From NCBI GenBank assembly GCA_030588935.1, contig JAUUWR010000043.1, positions 1-8,235 of the forward strand: a stretch of 8,235 bases of DNA, written 5' to 3'. Numbering within the stretch: position 1 is the first letter of the stretch; each line of letters starts with the position of its first letter. A program made the position numbers and the translations under genes. This document shows, one piece after another, positions 6,401 to 8,235 of this stretch. This DNA comes from a bacterium. GTDB lineage: Archaea > Nanobdellota > Nanobdellia > Pacearchaeales > GW2011-AR1. Below the pieces are notes generated by a model that did no database searches, was not told where the DNA came from, and saw only the letters and a list, made by a program, of their open reading frames with translations.

Positions 6401-8235
6401 CTGGTCTTTCATTACAAACATGAGCCCAATAGTCAACTAATCCTGATTTTCCTGTTGTATTAAAGGTGCATGATGCTTGAGATGCATTACCTACAATAGT
6501 AGAAGAACAAACCTGAGTTCCATCACAAGCACCATAATCTTGATTATCATTTTTATCACAAGTGACTCCTTGGTCATCTGCACAAATATGCAAAGCCCAG
6601 TCATAAGCTTGACTGCCTCCTGCAGTTGCAGAAAAAGTTATATTATTTCCAGCAATAATAGGGTCTGGACTTGCTATTGGACTTGTGGCATTAAAATAAG
6701 TAGGTCCTGGAGCTCCATCATGTATATAATCATAAACAACTTCTTTGTCAATGGATTTTAAATCAAAAATATCCTGGGAGCCAGTATGATTTAGAGAAAT
6801 ATAATAAACTCCTGCTGTAATATTTTCTATTCTGCCGATTACTGTGTTTGAATCTTTTTCATAAACTTGTATTGTTGCTGGTTGTGTATTTGCTGTAACA
6901 ATATCTATAACACTTTCATTAGTTAAATTCCTTTCAAAATATGCTCTTGCATATTGGTTTTTTGGAATTGTATAAGTTATATTGTCTGTTGTGTTAACTT
7001 CATAAAAAATATTTGCAACAAATTCTCTTTTTTTGTTTAGGTGTTCTGCGTCTATTATTACTATTTCTAATTCATAAGTCTGGTTGCTTAAATGTAGAAC
7101 AACCCATTCTATGTAGTCAATTAAGCTGTTGTTGTTTGTATCTTTAGGAGTGAATTGAGTTTGCTCTCTTATCCCGCCTGTTGTCCTGTACAATCTTATT
7201 TTTTCTGCTTGGGCTTCTTTTGTTAAGTTAGTATAAGCTAAAATATTTGTGTAGTTTAAATCATCTGGTGCTGAGATTGTTATTTGTTTTCCCTTTGCTG
7301 TATCTTCTTCTGTTGCTTGTGGAGCAGGAGTTTCATATTCAATTTGATATTCTATTCCTGTGTCATCTATTGTAACTTCTATTGCTTCCTGCAGTTCTTC
7401 TGTTGTTATTGCCCTGCCAGTTATTGTTGCAAAACCCTTTTTAAAGAAATTTGATATTGCTCTTAATATTGATTTGAATAATGATATTTCTTCTATTTCC
7501 CCTGTTTGTTTTATGACTATTCCAGTTATGCTTGCTTTTGCTTTTATTTTATTTTTTTTAATATCTTTTGATATCTTACTACTTTCTTGCTCGTTTGATG
7601 TTTTATTAATTGTTGATTCTTTAGTTATGTTTTCTTCTGGTGGTGATTTAGTTATGTTGTTTGCTTCAGAAGCAAGAGGCTCGCTTTGGGAAGGACTCAA
7701 ATCTTCTTGAGGAGCCTCTTGTATTTCTTCTGAATGTGATTCTTCTTGTTCTGGTTCTGATTCTGTAATCTTATTTACAATTATGTTTTTAGCTTGTTTA
7801 GGGAGGATAATTTTTGTTATTCCAGGCTCTTCTAATTCAATATATTTTTTCCATTTTACTGGCTGTCCAATAACTGCCTCATATTGCTGAGTTGTTATTG
7901 TTGCATTTTGTTCTGTTATTTCAGTTATGTTTACTGGGATTTCTGGTGTGATGTTGATTTCAGGAATTTCTTCTGGAGGTTTTGTGATATTTGTTGGAAC
8001 TTCTGGCGTTTCTTCAGAAATAATTATATTAAAGAAATTACTTTCTGTAGTGCCGAACTCGTTAATCACTATAATCTTGCCTTTTCTTGTTCCTATAAAA
8101 TCCTCGTCAGGTTGTATTCTTATTGTGTGATCATAAGTAGTAGTTAAGATGTCTTTTGTCTGCAGGAAATAAAATTCTTCTGCATTTGATAAATATTCTG
8201 TTATTTCAGTTATGTTTACTGGGATTTCTGGTGTG
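3456..8235 (-). CDS. Giant multi-domain surface protein with nested propeller repeats and C-terminal HTH pair (N-terminal end cut off)
   Basis: The frame is open through the right edge, so about 1592 residues are visible and the start lies outside the window. In reading order: a cadherin/Ig-like part (about 8200-8010; IRIQPDEDFIGTRKGKIIV, TESNFF); an acidic P/E/S/T-rich linker (about 7970-7560); two ITG motifs (7529, 7424) flanking an amphipathic helix; the archaeal module with NILAYTNLTKEAQ, DYIEWVVLHLSNQTYELEI and AEHLNKKREF, ending at DYIHD (about 7340-6715); six-cysteine and WNASG-type beta domains (about 6690-6055); an Ig-like domain (about 6052-5030) interrupted by four 50-residue repeats; a second Ig-like domain (about 5020-4750); the MWWWD domain shared with the 323-residue protein (about 4750-3970); a lysine-rich stretch KLKKKKKKRKQKIKQK; and two HTH repeats. 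It is very rich in N-X-S/T sequons. It ends with two consecutive stops (TAA TAA). No convincing membrane helix is visible; ILLAVLTV before the lysines is too short. Function unknown; an envelope or adhesin role is inferred. Confidence 0.9.
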   Translation of the reverse strand, partial: TPEIPVNITEITEYLSNAEEFYFLQTKDILTTTYDHTIRIQPDEDFIGTRKGKIIVINEFGTTESNFFNIIISEETPEVPTNITKPPEEIPEINITPEIPVNITEITEQNATITTQQYEAVIGQPVKWKKYIELEEPGITKIILPKQAKNIIVNKITESEPEQEESHSEEIQEAPQEDLSPSQSEPLASEANNITKSPPEENITKESTINKTSNEQESSKISKDIKKNKIKAKASITGIVIKQTGEIEEISLFKSILRAISNFFKKGFATITGRAITTEELQEAIEVTIDDTGIEYQIEYETPAPQATEEDTAKGKQITISAPDDLNYTNILAYTNLTKEAQAEKIRLYRTTGGIREQTQFTPKDTNNNSLIDYIEWVVLHLSNQTYELEIVIIDAEHLNKKREFVANIFYEVNTTDNITYTIPKNQYARAYFERNLTNESVIDIVTANTQPATIQVYEKDSNTVIGRIENITAGVYYISLNHTGSQDIFDLKSIDKEVVYDYIHDGAPGPTYFNATSPIASPDPIIAGNNITFSATAGGSQAYDWALHICADDQGVTCDKNDNQDYGACDGTQVCSSTIVGNASQASCTFNTTGKSGLVDYWAHVCNERPDTPDTAVDNYTIMTVPTFSLPAINETAENIFSGMNINHSITIGNTPTYYLFSWNASGVGCDTWANSSWISTSGDTITAWNISKISSACADKTIGWQFCGNNSAGINCSSVQSYNVSSYGTLDVNLTYPPDDHEVAQNTTFDLNATVECTGGANAKCGTVYAFARYNESGATPDTLINTTKGASPFYAIGSAGGWDLSSATYEDINIPTQDSFSEGLFFKPDGTKLYEIGDNKNKTYQYSLSDPWNLSSATYDNINISTQDSNPSGLFFKPDGTKLYEIGYDGDKIYQSTLSDPWNISSATYDNVNIPTQDADPQGLFFKPNGDKLYEIGYDGDKIYQYSCSDVWNLSSCNYEDINISTKDASPTGLFFKPDGTKLYEIGYAAHKIYQYSLEGVAENPQSQSLTQGQSWNVSWEVNASGTGTYEVGVLFNSSYGSSNVPENHTLNSTVEITLPVTDTEYPIFSNYWDDNATLEDSGIAHFNVTLLSTNGTVLLEINGTNITATNLTANVYNASHSFDVGGVYTYYWNSWGNGSATNYNRSIDRYYTVNTTDAPPKITTVYNNSASVIAIATGPNEGPAFTSVIINFSAFDANGDINDASAKINVTKGSEIRQNTSCSKYESSGNYANYTCNITMWWWDSAGTWSIAAYINDTSDNSIMNDSQTFTVGSTTGFDIGPSALNWSGLSPGATNQTSNNDPILINNTGNKQINAPDMQINATNLRGETTSTDALWAGNFSVSWANGSTPPVECGSGISTDMSAGVYTNITTANLTIGNYTINDGTAQEELYFCIKIIGSELSNQQYSTANEGAWTIRILLAVLTVKGISKLKKKKKKRKQKIKQKTIENLTLPSTIFSNKKLGCLEAITKYLKENLGMTYHGIAEILNRNDRTIWTAYKKAIEKQPEEIKLEKILITLPTIKLEKTFIVLPVSIFKNKKLTTLEAIIAYLKQKGIEYTKIADLLNRDQRNIWTIYSNAVNKLKRKV
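3459..3863 (-). repeat. Two tandem helix-turn-helix repeats at the C-terminus of the giant protein
   Basis: Repeat 1 (3863..3705) runs LPSTIFSNKKLGCLEAITKY...MTYHGIAEILNRNDRTIWTAYKKA. Repeat 2 (3629..3459) runs LPVSIFKNKKLTTLEAIIAY...IEYTKIADLLNRDQRNIWTIYSNA. The shared core is LP-SIF-NKKL--LEAI--YLK-G--Y--IA-LLNR--R-IWT-Y--A. The Y-x-x-IA-x-LLNR-x-x-R-x-IW pattern is a sigma-region-4/trihelical HTH signature, with NR-x-x-R as recognition-helix start. The linker also repeats IKLEK-(L/F)I-LP. This resembles small HTH domains seen in DPANN genomes. DNA binding is inferred from the fold pattern only. Confidence 0.75.
4322..4394 (-). repeat. DNA segment nearly identical to 2521..2593
   Basis: Partner of 2521..2593 (two mismatches in 73 bases), within the MWWWD domain of the giant protein. 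The separation is 1801 bp in the same orientation, so unequal exchange or gene conversion is possible. Confidence 0.85.
5223..5822 (-). repeat. Four 150-bp in-frame repeats encoding propeller-like blades
   Basis: The units begin at W codons at 5822, 5672, 5522 and 5372, exactly 150 bp apart, each encoding 50 residues: W(D/N)(L/I)SS-x-Y-(E/D)-(D/N)-x-NI-T-D-x-x-x-x-GLFFKP(D/N)G-KLYEIG-x-x-x-x-K-YQ. The GLFFKPDGTKLYEIG strand pair with YQYSLSDPWNLSSATY is the pattern of propeller-type repeats often found in phage tail and marine bacterial surface proteins. A closed propeller usually needs 6-8 blades; four could be a partial fold or assemble in trans. Long stretches of DNA are identical between units, so the array is young or homogenised. 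Confidence 0.9.
7911..7950 (-). repeat. Exact 40-bp direct repeat, inner copy
   Basis: All 40 bases recur at 8196..8235, 285 bp away (95 codons, in frame). It encodes TPEIPVNITEITE and flanks the cadherin/Ig-like N-terminal domain. The outer copy runs into the window edge, so the true repeat may be longer. Confidence 0.9.
8196..8235 (-). repeat. Exact 40-bp direct repeat, outer copy (cut by window edge)
   Basis: Identical to 7911..7950. Here it leads into YLSNAEEFYFLQTKD and the IQPDEDFIGT domain, whereas the inner copy leads into the QNATITTQQYEAVIGQ region. Confidence 0.9.

Noticed and set aside
3456..8069. GTG at 8069 as the start of the giant protein
   Set aside because: The same frame continues open to the window edge with good coding sequence (IQPDEDFIGT domain), so the start lies outside the window.
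6069..8147. Plus-strand frames at 6069..6254, 6477..6761, 7360..7710 and 7884..8147
   Set aside because: Antisense shadows of the giant gene with no domain signal.

Overview
The window looks like part of the genome of an AT-rich DPANN-type archaeon, most like Woesearchaeota or Pacearchaeota. This rests on three observations. Every credible protein is an exported, sequon-rich Ig/beta-sandwich surface protein of a style common in those lineages. The promoters are archaeal TATA boxes placed so close to the start codons that transcripts should be leaderless. No Shine-Dalgarno sequence is visible. The assignment is recalled family resemblance, not a database result.

All four protein genes lie on the minus strand, so they read from right to left. 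At the right is a giant surface protein gene (3456..8235), cut by the window edge on its N-terminal side. In reading order it has a cadherin/Ig-like N-terminal part, an acidic P/E/S/T linker, the archaeal module with HLSNQTYELEI, cysteine-bearing beta domains, four 50-residue propeller-like repeats (5223..5822) that interrupt an Ig-like domain, two more beta domains, a lysine-rich stretch and two helix-turn-helix repeats at the extreme C-terminus. A 337-bp gap (3119..3455) follows. It holds a tandem duplication of the next gene's promoter and start, and a degenerate 23-bp repeat. Then come a 323-residue secreted paralogue of the giant protein's penultimate domain (2147..3118) and, 8 bp further on, a 187-residue membrane-anchored surface protein (1575..2138). 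A 309-bp gap (1266..1574) contains a plus-strand IS200/IS605-like remnant with two CC-TTTA-GG hairpins. Last is another membrane-anchored surface protein (1..1265), with its C-terminal tail cut by the left edge.

The products probably all belong to the cell envelope: two have an N-terminal signal peptide plus a C-terminal membrane anchor, one has only an N-terminal hydrophobic segment, and one has its N-terminus out of view. Recurrent short ITG motifs near their N-termini, and a domain shared between two of them with near-identical DNA, suggest a locus expanding by duplication and exchange. The most unusual points are the DNA-binding-type HTH pair on a surface protein with no clear membrane helix before it, the propeller cassette nested in an Ig domain, the duplicated leaderless promoter, and the orphan IS605-like RNA/element end. 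No tRNA, rRNA or CRISPR array is seen.
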